DNA from: Rhodosporidiobolus odoratus
Taxonomy: Eukaryota > Basidiomycota > Microbotryomycetes > Sporidiobolales > Sporidiobolaceae
Reading direction: 5' to 3'
Length of the DNA: 64,000 bases
Assembly (NCBI GenBank): GCA_034387635.1
Contig: JAOANU010000015.1
Location: 558,001-622,000 of the forward strand
Part shown: in pieces, positions 1 to 10,138 of the stretch
Numbering within the stretch: the first letter of the stretch is position 1
Layout of the letters: each line of letters opens with the position of its first letter
The notes under the pieces: model-generated
Database searches by the model: none
What the model was told of the DNA's origin: nothing
What the model saw: the letters and a program-made list of their open reading frames with translations, nothing else
Translations under genes and position numbers: made by a program

Positions 1-2106
1 CTTGAGGCGAGAGCATTGCATCTCAACATTTTCAATGTAACCGAGTAGGCGAGAAGTCTTTGCATTGGCGTCTCGAAGGAAAAGGTTGGACTCTTGAAGT
101 GCTAGGCCTAATTTTGCATACACCCTTTTAGGACAGAGGTTGATTTCTGAACCCGTATCAAAGAGTACATCGAGTTCCACGCCTAGGATCTTGATCTTCA
201 TTTTTCCAACGGGGCCGCAATAGGTCGGATTTTGGCGAAGCAGCATCGCTGTATGCGTGGTCCGTCCTTTGTCCCTTCCATTATTCCGTTGGTCCTGTTG
301 TATGTCGAGATCTGCCCTGCTTGCTTTCCATGTCGTTGTTGGAACGGGAACCCTTTTGACCTTGAACTCGTCTCCCATTGTCTTGGCCAAATCTTTGGAC
401 AAGGCTAAGACTGACCCAATCGAGAGTGAGAGCTTGCTGTCCAAGATGGCACGAGGGATTTCGTCTGCTTCTTGACTGTACTGCTCCATGACTTTCGACC
501 AGGCACGGCTTGACGCGGCCTTCTTCTGCATTGGCTCCTCCTGTTTTCCAGATGGGTTACTCTCAGCACCTGCAGCAGGCGTCTCTTCATTGAGCATCTC
601 CACATCTTCAACAGGCTGGAACCGGATCTCCTTCTGAACGTGAGGATTCCTTTCTACCTCAGGCTGTAGCTCATCCCTCTTCCTTGGGTTCCGGCGTGCT
701 GGCTTGTCGATCAGAACCACAGGCTCCATCCGCTTACGACGAGGTCCTTCTTCTTCCGTATCGTCACGCCTGCGCTTTTCCGCTGGATACCCATCATACT
801 TCGCTGCCTCCGTCGTTCCTGCCACAAACTGCCGAGGTCCATTGCTAACCTCAGGAGGTACCCATCCTGAGATCTCGACTGCATTTGTCCTGACATCCGT
901 GTCCCTGTTGAGAATGTTGTGCTTCATGCCTTGAGGGTGTGCTGGAACTTCAGACCCATCGGGGTATTGGACGCGCCGGGTGATAGGATCAAGCTTGCAT
1001 AACCCTCTCTCCATATAGCTCCTCAGCTCAGGGCATTGTGACTTGTAGTGGAACGGTGCGGGACCTTTGCAAACCATGCAAGACTGTTGAGGCGGACCTG
1101 GAACAAATCCTCCTTGGTTTGTGCGATAGTTATTGCTTGCTGCTGGTTGGCCGAGGGGAATGTTGTTGACACCTGTGGCCATATGGGGTGGAGGCTGGCG
1201 AATGAAAGCGGCGGGTGCTGCAACTTGAGAAGGTTGAACTTCGGCTGACATTGCTCTGACCTGTTGTGTTGGCTGTTGTTGTAGGCTTGCTAGGAGTATC
1301 TTGAGCTCGCCCATTTCCCTTGTGAGCTTGTCGATCTCACTGTCGCCAGCGCGTCCTGTCCTCATGACTACAGGAAGCTGTGCAACCTGCCTATTCTCCT
1401 TCCTTCCCTGAGCCCTTCCTTGACTGGCACCTCCTCCTTCAACCTCCTCCCTCTCAATCTGCCTGATAGTGCTGGCGTAGTAGTTATCCGTCTCGTCCAG
1501 CAGAGTCCTGACCTCCTCGTATAATTCCTCATACAACTTCACCCTTCCTGCTTCACTCCTTCCCTCCTCCTCTAACTGTGATGCGTGCATTGACTCCCTG
1601 AGTGCTAGGCTAGTCTGGATCTGCTTAGGTAGACCCCGCAAGAACTCCTTAGATAACTCAGACTCAGTAATCAAACCCTTCTTCTGCAACCATTTTCCCA
1701 CCTTCACAAATGACAGACGGTATTGCGACAACTCTGCAACTCCAGTCATAGGCTTGCTTGATTGTTCTGCTGTAATCTGCCTCAGATCTCTCATACTATA
1801 CTTAGTCCTTTCTGACTCATCTGGAAACGCCTCCCTCAAATCCGCCACGAGACCTTGCCAACTCCCGGCTTTGTAGGAGTCAAGGTCTTTCACATACTCA
1901 AAGACGTCAATGGGCTCTTTGGTACAATACCAAATCAGACCAATGGCTTTTGCTGTCGTGCTGACTCTGTAAGTACGGGCAATCAACTCGTACTCTGCAA
2001 GCCAACTCTCCAGTCGTGACCCATCAAACTTTGCTAGTCCAGTCACTTTTGGCATAGGCATGATATGCCTCGTGCCTTGCTGCGGTTCATACTCTGTGTC
2101 ACTCAT
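1..2106 (-). CDS. Gag-protease polyprotein of an LTR retrotransposon (partial)
   Basis: The frame starts at the ATG at 2106 (protein MSDTEYEPQQ...) and stays open to the edge of the window, about 700 codons. An in-frame stop lies at 2341-2343 and no in-frame ATG occurs between it and 2106, which decides the start. The N-terminal third resembles a retrotransposon gag domain (residues near FDGSRLESWLAEYEL). It is followed by an acidic helical stretch, then a zinc knuckle encoded near 1030-1085 with the pattern CX2CX6HX4C (CMVCKGPAPFHYKSQC), two residues longer in the loop than the usual CX2CX4HX4C. Near 95-180 the sequence ELDVLFDTGSEINLCP carries the DTGS active-site motif of retropepsins. Gag packages the element RNA and the protease would mature the polyprotein. 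Confidence 0.85.
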   Translation of the reverse strand, partial: MSDTEYEPQQGTRHIMPMPKVTGLAKFDGSRLESWLAEYELIARTYRVSTTAKAIGLIWYCTKEPIDVFEYVKDLDSYKAGSWQGLVADLREAFPDESERTKYSMRDLRQITAEQSSKPMTGVAELSQYRLSFVKVGKWLQKKGLITESELSKEFLRGLPKQIQTSLALRESMHASQLEEEGRSEAGRVKLYEELYEEVRTLLDETDNYYASTIRQIEREEVEGGGASQGRAQGRKENRQVAQLPVVMRTGRAGDSEIDKLTREMGELKILLASLQQQPTQQVRAMSAEVQPSQVAAPAAFIRQPPPHMATGVNNIPLGQPAASNNYRTNQGGFVPGPPQQSCMVCKGPAPFHYKSQCPELRSYMERGLCKLDPITRRVQYPDGSEVPAHPQGMKHNILNRDTDVRTNAVEISGWVPPEVSNGPRQFVAGTTEAAKYDGYPAEKRRRDDTEEEGPRRKRMEPVVLIDKPARRNPRKRDELQPEVERNPHVQKEIRFQPVEDVEMLNEETPAAGAESNPSGKQEEPMQKKAASSRAWSKVMEQYSQEADEIPRAILDSKLSLSIGSVLALSKDLAKTMGDEFKVKRVPVPTTTWKASRADLDIQQDQRNNGRDKGRTTHTAMLLRQNPTYCGPVGKMKIKILGVELDVLFDTGSEINLCPKRVYAKLGLALQESNLFLRDANAKTSRLLGYIENVEMQCSRLK

Positions 2107-2390
2107 TATGATTGGTTCTTTCTCTCTCTCACGATCTCTTTCGCTTTCTGTTTTGCTCTCAAGGAAAAGATCGCTCTCGCCTTTCCTGCTTTGGTTCTCC
2201 TGTGGGAGAGTCCCGGATTGAAGACTGGGGTTAGTAGATGGGGAAGAAGGGGACGTGTCTGAAGAAATGAACGGGGTAGGACGTGGGGAAGAAATGATGG
2301 AAGAAGGTCGAGTCGATGACCCTTGTTCTGTAGAGGTGGTTTAGTTCAAGTATAAGACGCGTATGACACGCTTATGATTAGTCTCTTTCT

Positions 2391-2404
2391 GGCAGTGGGC
2401 CCCA
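2391..2404 (-). other. Possible primer binding site
   Basis: On the minus strand TGGGGCCCACTGCC begins two bases inside the proposed LTR end. The leading TGG fits pairing with the CCA end of a tRNA. I cannot name the tRNA from the sequence alone. Confidence 0.4.
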
Positions 2405-2406
2405 GC

Positions 2407-3043
2407 TGTTGCACCCCCGGGCGTTCGTTGCCGTTGAACCACGCGGTATGCTCCTTGGAAACGTGATCTGCCTTGATGCTGATCCAATTGAATCACAAGG
2501 GTCTCCTATTTAGGCAGTAGGGAGCCGTTGCTATCTGTGTTTTGAACCTGCAGGCAAGGTTAGTGGTGCAACGAGTGTTGCTTGGTTAGTCCGGGAAGGG
2601 AGGGAAGGATGGGGAGAAACGATCTGCTCTCTGCTTTCAGAGAACGTTGGATGGAGGGACTTTGGATGGGACGCGTGTCAATGATAAATGGGTTCAAGAA
2701 AGGGTTCGCTCTCGAGCCCTGTAGAATTTGGAAAAGGAAACGTTTGGATTGAGAAGGCCGCTTTCGACTTTCTCCTACTCTCGCTGCTGACAATCTTCAA
2801 GACACTTCAGGATCGCTGAAATGGATCACCACTCTCTTGCTTACTTGCTGTAAGGTTGAGAGGAACCAGGCTCTTATTGCTGAAGAGTGGAAAGGTAGAT
2901 GATGATCAGAAAGAGAAGAAAGAAGAGAGAGGCTGCTTTTATAGGCTGCTGCCAGGCACGCTTCTCTTCCCTCAGCTTTACTCATGGCCGTGTTATTTTC
3001 CCACCCAGGAGGTCAAGAAAACATGTGAGCTGCTTTTGCAACA
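2407..3043 (-). repeat. Candidate 5' LTR of the gypsy-like element
   Basis: The inner end is well supported. On the minus strand the sequence ends in TGCAACA at 2407 and is followed after two bases by a TGG-starting primer-site candidate. The outer end is tentative: TGCAACA on the plus strand ends at 3043, which gives 7-bp terminal inverted repeats (TGTTGCA/TGCAACA) and a length of 637 bp. A TATA box lies inside on the minus strand. The U3 part would then be only about 100 bp, which is short, so the LTR may extend further right. The second LTR, needed to prove the boundary, is outside the window. Confidence 0.5.
2937..2943 (-). promoter_or_regulatory. TATA box in the LTR
   Basis: TATAAAA on the minus strand lies inside the proposed LTR and points toward the gag frame, as expected for the U3 promoter. 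Confidence 0.5.
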
Positions 3044-4669
3044 TCACCTTTGTTTCTTTTTTCCTCCCCCGTGCACTTTTTGCATCAGCCGTGTAAAAAA
3101 TCTCGCGAGTGATGAAATTATTTGATCACCCCCATGAAATTTTCACACAGACTTTGCTTTTTGCACGGCCTTGCCGAAATTTTGGCAAGAGGGATGTGGA
3201 AATAACGCTGTTCTGTCAAGAACTTTGCTAAGGCTGTGCTTCTTGCTTGGACAAGGCCATAATGACATGTCCAAGAATAGAAAACACACCGTCATTGCGA
3301 GGGCCTGAGATCTGCCGAGTCTTCCCATAAAAATGAAAGATAAGATCGCTACAAAAGGCTATACTGGTCCTGCTCTCCTGTTCACCCTAGAACTTTTGCT
3401 CCTGTCCCTTCCGCCACCCATGTTGAATCCTCCTTCATGACATCCCTCCCACCATAAATCTCCTGTCTCTGCGCTTGCTGTCGGTTGTGGTTGTAGGCCA
3501 TGATTGGAGTGTGATTGGATTGTGTGTGAGGTGTGTAGGCTGTGAGGTAGGCTGTGTTGCCAGGTGTGGATGGTGGGAAGTGTGAGCTGAACTGGCTGTT
3601 TAGGAAAAGGATGAGGGGAAGAGCGGTTGGGTTGTCTCGCTGCTGAGACGGGTCATCAGGTGTATGAGGGGAGCTCAAAGTGGTCTGTTTGCAAGAAAGG
3701 AGGGAGAAGACGAAGCAGTTGTATGAATTGGTGTTTTTGCTGTTCTTTTTCCACTCCCGGCAATCTTTGGCTGTCTCTGCTTGAAGACCTTCAGTTGGTT
3801 CTATTTCCCCTCCTTGCTGCTCCCTTCCCATCCTTGTCAAGATTTTTCCATTTTCGGCGTCGTTTTTGCGTCCCTGGCGTTATTTTTCCATCCTCGGCGT
3901 CGTTTTCTCATCTATGGTGGTAGTTTCTCGACTTCGGTGTCATAGTCTTTTCTCTGGTGTATAAGCTGCACCTTGCGTGGCTTGATGTCACTTTTGGTGG
4001 AATATATCACAATCCGCTGGCGTCTCCTCCTGTTCCCGATGTGTCTGACCTTCTCAACTCATTTTCTGCTCTCTGAACCTTCCCAGTTGATTCTTCTTTG
4101 TCCCTCTTGGGCGTCAAGTCGTTGGTCCTTGTGCCTGTTGCTTCAGGGACTCGCTCTGCTCTCGTTCCTCCCCAGCGTCATTGTCTCCTTGTACGTCTTT
4201 TCCCCTTTTTCCCTTTCCTCGCTTTCCTGACTAACCTAATCCCTCTCCTTTTCTTCCTCAGTCTCCTCCCTTGGTTCCCATTTGCCGCGAGTTCTGTACA
4301 CACACTGTTGTTACCAAGCGAATCGTCTTCAACCCAGTCTATCCGTGTTGAACTTTCTCTCCATTCTCGCCGCTTCCTGTTGGCGGTGGAATAGGTTTCT
4401 CCTCATATTTTCTGTCTGCCTCCTCTTCCCTTCTGTCCATGTCCAGTGTAGTATATCATGTTACTTGGACTGTACGGCTGTGCTTGTGTGGTTCCTTTGA
4501 AATGAGAGATAGAAAGGAAAGAGATTCTCTTCCTCTCACTTCGGGTTTCGCTTATTCGGTTTGGTGCTGTTGTGTCTATTTTGATACTGAAGGATAGCTG
4601 AGTGCTTGTCACTCAGTCGTGGGTGTCGGGGTGAGTAAGCCAAGGCGAGCGAGCGCCCCGACGTCCCAC
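3044..4669. other. Gene-free region with pyrimidine-rich DNA
   Basis: I see no credible coding frame here. Frames are short, start-poor and dominated by T/C-rich low-complexity sequence. The only ordered feature is the 20-bp array at 3841-4020. It may include more of the retroelement LTR or old repeat DNA. Confidence 0.5.
3841..4020 (+). repeat. Degenerate 20-bp tandem array, nine units
   Basis: The 180 bp divide into nine consecutive 20-bp units with no length change, each ending in GGCGT, GGTGT, GGTGG, GTGG or CTGG. Early units begin with a T-run, as in TATTTTTCCATCCTCGGCGT. Units 1-3 are most alike, with units 1 and 3 sharing 18 of 20 bases, and similarity decays rightward. No frame is open across it in a way that suggests coding. 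Confidence 0.65.
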
Positions 4670-7078
4670 ACCGGGTGACCGCTAACCTAGACAGCCGTGG
4701 CACTTTCTTGTGTAGCCAAGGTCTAGGGAGACCCGAGGCTGCATGGACACTGCACTCAGACCGTTTGTGTGTGTATAGAAACGGGAGAAAGGCAGAGCTG
4801 CCCTTAGCCAGGAGACAAAGCAAAGAGAGTTGTGAACCAGCAAGACCTCTCTTGGGCACCTTGCTTGCAAAACCCCTCGCATGGCTTGGATTGGCTAGTA
4901 TCAATGCAATGCAACATGTTCATGGCAGGCAGTACTTGAACGCTTGGGCAAGAGACTGAGCAAACCAGGGAAGGGTAGCCTGAGTTACACTGACTCCACC
5001 ACTACCAAATCCATTTTCACTACTCCTTTCAACACATGCCATTACTGACACTCTAGTCGAAAAGGCCAAAGCCCATGTCGTCGTCCGACTCCTCCTCAGC
5101 CTCAGCAGGCTTCTCGGCAGCCGGGGCAGCGTCCGAGGACGCGGCGGCAGCGCCAGCAGCCGGAGCAGCACTCGCGTACGCGTCCGGGTTGGCAAGACGG
5201 TCCTTGAGGGCCTCAGCGGCCGGGAAGGTGACCTCAGTCTCGAGGGCAATCGCAAGGAGGTTCTTGTACGAGTTGACCAGGGAGTGGGTCACCGAGGCAA
5301 GGGTCGGGTAGTTGAGCGTTAAGGCACTGCTGTATAGCTTTCTCATCATATCCCATTCCTTGTATACACTACAGTTGGGCCTTGAGTCCTGCCAGTCACA
5401 GCTCTCACCTCTGGCAATCATGTGTATCTGTTATCAAGATTTGGCTGAACTTGCCCTTGGTAGCTTGCTAGTTGTGCTGCCGCAATGCATGGATACAGGG
5501 CCTTGTTGCGCTGGACCAGGGACTCGATGGCTCTGATATGGGCTTCTCCAGGTAATGACATTGCCTGCCTGACCAAGGTCAGGCATTTCATCATGCCCGC
5601 TTTTGACCTTCTCAACCTGGCTTTGCTGCGTGATCTCTTGCCTGCCACGACGTGTGATGATTGCAGGGGTTATCGAGCCTTTGCTTGTGTATTGGGGCCA
5701 GCTGTGTCCCTCTGGGAAGAACAGAGCTGAAGGAGATGTGTGTCAGCTAAGAGTGCTGTGAGCAAGTGAATGAAAGTTGCTGTATGCCACCAATGTTGAG
5801 GCATCAAGCAGCCGACAAAGGTGCCTAGCAAGCGAGACAATCAAAATTTGACAGCTACAAACCCTCTGCTGCCTCGTGTTTCCCTCAGAAGAGATGGCAT
5901 CAACTTTTCCCATCCTTTTGTCCCTCTCCTCTCACAAGCTCAGTATCTCCCAAGCCAGCTTGCAGCTCCAACTTACCATTTCAAGGCCCCCTAGTGTACA
6001 TCTCCCCGATGCTCATTCTGACCAGCCCACCCTCCTCTCTATTCCTCTTTTCCTGCCACCCGTCGGCTCTGGTCCTGTCCCGCTCCGTGCCCTGTTCACA
6101 GTCTCGTGCCGCAGTCTGGCAGTCAAGGCTTCCTCCTTCTGCCTAGAAGGTGCACCAAACCCTGTAACCTGATCGTAGCCTGTCCTCCACAAGGACAGAC
6201 ATGCGATCACTGCGCCATTACTGCAGTCACCCTTGCCTTCACAGTACTCGTGTGTGACTACAGTTCTTCCGCTTGGAAACCCTGAGTAGCTGGATCAGAT
6301 GAGTGGGTATGGATCTGGAGTGATGGTTCCGCCAGTCACAGTATGGAGCACACAAGTCCGCTAGTGCCGCTTCACAGCCCTACACAGCAGCAGCAGCCAC
6401 TCTGCTGTGGGCAGCTGAATGCAGTTCTCAGCGACTCCTGATGCTACACAAGATTTGTCTCTTATTCCACATGCTGCTGTGTCGTCGCTCAGCCAAGAAA
6501 GCTGAATTCTCTTCTGACCTTCTCAAACCACCATCTTCTGTTTCTCCCCTTTCACTTGCGTGTGATTGATTTGTAATCGCTCCTCTGCCACCTTCAGAAA
6601 CACACTGAAGCTTGAGGCCATGACTGATGCATGAGCTGCCTTTATAGAAACGACAATTGCAGGGGTTCATGGTGTGCGGGCAATGAGTTGACTTTCTCCA
6701 CTTTCTTCCTGTTGTTTTTCACGGCAATGATTGCCCGATGGTGCAAGACTTTGTCAACAGAAGCTTACACAGCTTCACAGCACAGATGCCATGGTCAATG
6801 TCTGGTCACCAATGTTATTCCTCAATACATCTCGGCTCTTTACACTGTGTGACAGCAGCCACGGCGTCCCTCAATCATCAGCCTGATGTCCACCATCATA
6901 CTGACTGACACTGAGCTCAGCTGTCAAGGGAGGAGGATGAAACCTGACCATGACCTGCAAGCAAGAGACAGGGAAAAGCTGCAGTACTGAGCAGCTCCTC
7001 TGCTTCTCCCGTGTATACGCTTTCTTCCGCTTGCAAAGTCACCCTGCCTGGTCTGGAGATCGGCCCAGAATAGACATT
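4670..7078. repeat. Tandem unit 1: RPP0 3' fragment plus 1.76-kb spacer
   Basis: This 2409-bp unit contains, on the minus strand, a 1760-bp spacer (7078 to 5319) followed by 649 bp (5318 to 4670) nearly identical to the 3' end of the RPP0 gene and its downstream DNA. It is followed directly by a second unit and then by the real gene. Left of 4670 the sequence (cgacgtcccac) differs from what precedes the other units (agacatt), so 4670 marks the left end of the amplified block. No terminal inverted repeats, poly-A tract or transposase-like frame was visible in the spacer. Confidence 0.9.
5053..5421 (-). pseudogene. Truncated RPP0 copy 1 (122-codon open frame)
   Basis: The frame begins with about 33 residues encoded by the spacer ([16 protein letters not shown]...), then switches at 5318 into RPP0 sequence at [17 protein letters not shown] and runs in frame to the natural stop. 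It keeps the Ala-rich hinge and the acidic tail [13 protein letters not shown], which in P0, P1 and P2 proteins binds elongation factors. It lacks the rRNA-binding domain and the P1/P2-binding helices of P0. Most likely it is a gene fragment, but the uninterrupted frame with its own ATG leaves expression possible. Confidence 0.7.
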
Positions 7079-9491
7079 ACCGGGTGACCGCTAACCTAGA
7101 CAGCCGTGGCACTTTCTTGTGTAGCCAAGGTCTAGGGAGACCCGAGGCTGCATGGACACTGCACTCAGACCGTTTGTGTGTGTATAGAAACGAAAGAAAG
7201 GCAGAGCTGCCCTTAGCCAGGAGACAAAGCAAAGAGAGTTGTGAACCAGCAAGACCTCTCTTGGGCACCTTGCTTGCAGAACCCCTCGCATGGCTTGGAT
7301 TGGCTAGTATCAATGCAATGCAACATGTTCATGGCAGGCAGTACTTGAACGCTTGGGCAAGAGACTGAGCAAACTATGGAAGGGTAGCCTGAGTTACACT
7401 GACTCCACCACTACCAAATCCATTTTCACTACTCCTTTCAACACATGCCATTACTGACACTCTAGTCGAAAAGGCCAAAGCCCATGTCGTCGTCCGACTC
7501 CTCCTCAGCCTCAGCAGGCTTCTCGGCAGCCGGGGCAGCGTCCGAGGACGCGGCGGCAGCGCCAGCAGCCGGAGCAGCACTCGCGTACGCGTCCGGGTTG
7601 GCAAGACGGTCCTTGAGGGCCTCAGCGGCCGGGAAGGTGACCTCAGTCTCGAGGGCAATCGCAAGGAGGTTCTTGTACGAGTTGACCAGGGAGTGGGTCA
7701 CCGAGGCAAGGGTCGGGTAGTTGAGCGTTAAGGCACTGCTGTATAGCTTTCTCATCATATCCCATTCCTTGTATACACTACAGTTGGGCCTTGAGTCCTG
7801 CCAGTCACAGCTCTCACCTCTGGCAATCATGTGTATCTGTTATCAAGATTTGGCTGAAATTGCCCTTGGTAGCTTGCTAGTTGTGCTGCCGCAATGCATG
7901 GATACAGGGCCTTGTTGCGCTGGACCAGGGACTCGATGGCTCTGATATGGGCTTCTCCAGGTAATGACATTGCCTGCCTGACCAAGGTCAGGCATTTCAT
8001 CATGCCCGCTTTTGACCTTCTCAACCTGGCTTTGCTGCGTGATCTCTCGCCTGCCACGACGTGTGATGATTGCAGGGGTATATCGAGCCTTTGCTTGTGT
8101 ATTGGGGCCAGCTGTGTCCCTCTGGGAAGAACAGAGCTGAAGGAGATGTGTGTCAGCTAAGAGTGCTGTGAGCAAGTGAATGAAAGTTGCTGTATGCCAC
8201 CAATGTTGAGGCATCAAGCAGCCGACAAAGGTGCCTAGCAAGCGAGACAATCAAAATTTGACAGCTACAAACCCTCTGCTGCCTCGTGTTTCCCTCAGAA
8301 GAGATGGCATCAACTTTTCCCATCCTTTTGTCCCTCTCCTCTCACAAGCTCAGTATCTCCCAAGCCAGCTTGCAGCTCCAACTTACCATTTCAAGGCCCC
8401 CTAGTGTACGTCTCCCCGATGCTCATTCTGACCAGCCCACCCTCCTCTCTATTCCTCTTTTCCTGCCACCCGTCGGCTCTGGTCCTGTCCCGCTCCGTGC
8501 CCTGTTCACAGTCTCGTGCCGCAGTCTGGCAGTCAAGGCTTCCTCCTTCTGCCTAGAAGGTGCACCAAACCCTGTAACCTGATCGTAGCCTGTCCTCCAC
8601 AAGGACAGACATGCGATCACTGCGCCATTACTGCAGTCACCCTTGCCTTCACAGTACTCGTGTGTGACTACAGTTCTTCCGCTTGGAAACCCTGAGTAGC
8701 TGGATCAGATGAGTGGGTATGGATCTGGAGTGATGGTTCCGCCAGTCACAGTATGGAGCACACAAGTCCGCTAGTGCCGCTTCACAGCCCTACACAGCAG
8801 CAGCAGCAGCCACTCTGCTGTGGGCAGCTGAATGCAGTTCTCAGCGACTCCTGATGCTACACAAGATTTGTCTCTTATTCCACATGCTGCTGTGTCGTCG
8901 CTCAGCCAAGAAAGCTGAATTCTCTTATGACCTTCTCAAACCACCATCTTCTGTTTCTCCCCTTTCACTTGCGTGTGATTGATTTGTAATCGCTCCTCTG
9001 CCACCTTCAGAAACACACTGAAGCTTGAGGCCATGACTGATGCATGAGCTGCCTTTATAGAAACGACAATTGCAGGGGTTCATGGTGTGCGGGCAATGAG
9101 TTGACTTTCTCCACTTTCTTCCTGTTGTTTTTCACGGCAATGATTGCCCGATGGTGCAAGACTTTGTCAACAGAAGCTTACACAGCTTCACAGCACAGAT
9201 GCCATGGTCAATGTCTGGTCACCAATGTTATTCCTCAATACATCTCGGCTCTTTACACTGTGTGACAGCAGCCACGGCGTCCCTCAATCATCAGCCTGGT
9301 GTCCACCATCATACTGACTGACACTGAGCTCAGCTGTCAAGGGAGGAGGATGAAACCTGACCATGACCTGCAAGCAAGAGACAGGGAAAAGCTGCAGTAC
9401 TGAGCAGCTCTTCTGCTTCTCCCGTGTATACCCTTTCTTCCGCTTGCAGAGTCACCCTGCCTGGTCTGGAGATCGGCCCAGAATAGACATT
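7079..9491. repeat. Tandem unit 2: RPP0 3' fragment plus spacer
   Basis: This 2413-bp unit has the same order as unit 1 and differs by few substitutions, one extra CAG in a (CAG)n run near 8797 and a one-base difference near 8079. The RPP0-derived part is 7079-7727 and the spacer 7728-9491. The near-identity points to recent duplication or continuing homogenisation. Confidence 0.9.
7462..7830 (-). pseudogene. Truncated RPP0 copy 2 (122-codon open frame)
   Basis: This is identical in predicted protein to copy 1, including the spacer-encoded first 33 residues and the MGFGLFD terminus. Retention of the same fusion frame in both copies is expected from recent duplication alone and does not by itself show selection. 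Confidence 0.7.
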
Positions 9492-10138
9492 ACCGGGTGA
9501 CCGCTAACCTAGACAGCCGTGGCACTTTCTTGTGTAGCCAAGGTCTAGGGAGACCCGAGGCTGCATGGACACTGCACTCAGACCGTTTGTGTGTGTATAG
9601 AAACGAAAGAAAGGCAGAGCTGCCCTTAGCCAGGAGACAAAGCAAAGAGAGTTGTGAACCAGCAAGACCTCTCTTGGGCACCTTGCTTGCAGAACCCCTC
9701 GCATGGCTTGGATTGGCTAGTATCAATGCAATGCAACATGTTTGGCAGGCAGTACTTGAACGCTTGGGCAAGAGACTGAGCAAACTAGGGAAGGGTAGCC
9801 TGAGTTACACTGACTCCACCACTACCAAATCCATTTTCACTACTCCTTTCAACACATGCCATTACTGACACTCTAGTCGAAAAGGCCAAAGCCCATGTCG
9901 TCGTCCGACTCCTCCTCAGCCTCAGCAGGCTTCTCGGCAGCCGGGGCAGCGTCCGAGGACGCGGCGGCAGCGCCAGCAGCCGGAGCAGCACTCGCGTACG
10001 CGTCCGGGTTGGCAAGACGGTCCTTGAGGGCCTCAGCGGCCGGGAAGGTGACCTCAGTCTCGAGGGCAATCGCAAGGAGGTTCTTGTACGAGTTGACCAG
10101 GGAGTGGGTCACCGAGGCAAGGGTCGGGTAGTTGAGCG
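9492..10138. repeat. Third, parental copy of the amplified RPP0 3' segment
   Basis: These 647 bp match the RPP0-derived parts of units 1 and 2. They belong to the intact gene: beyond 10138 the sequence continues into the rest of the last exon (GAGCGCGAGCGAG) instead of the spacer (GAGCGTTAAGG). Two bases are missing relative to the other copies near 9740. Confidence 0.9.

Larger units (their letters stand above)
1..3043 (-). mobile_element. Ty3/gypsy-like LTR retrotransposon, 5' portion
   Basis: Read on the minus strand, the order is a candidate 5' LTR (about 3043 to 2407), a possible primer binding site just inside it, a leader of about 300 bp, and one long open frame with a gag-like region, a zinc knuckle and an aspartic protease motif that runs off the left edge. 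Reverse transcriptase, RNase H, integrase and the 3' LTR would lie outside the window. The frame is unbroken for over 2 kb, so the copy may be young. Assignment to Ty3/gypsy rather than copia rests on the gag architecture with protease following the knuckle, and is an inference without the pol domains. Confidence 0.8.

Noticed and set aside
2407..2573. Short 160-bp LTR ending at GGTGCAACG
   Set aside because: The end lacks the CA dinucleotide and would leave the LTR without the TATA box at 2937-2943.
3841..4020. 20-bp array as a CRISPR
   Set aside because: There is no conserved repeat alternating with unique spacers, and the genome is eukaryotic.
4670..9491. RPP0 copies as processed retrocopies
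   Set aside because: They start inside an exon, continue into non-transcribed-looking downstream DNA and have no poly-A tail. They are DNA-level copies.
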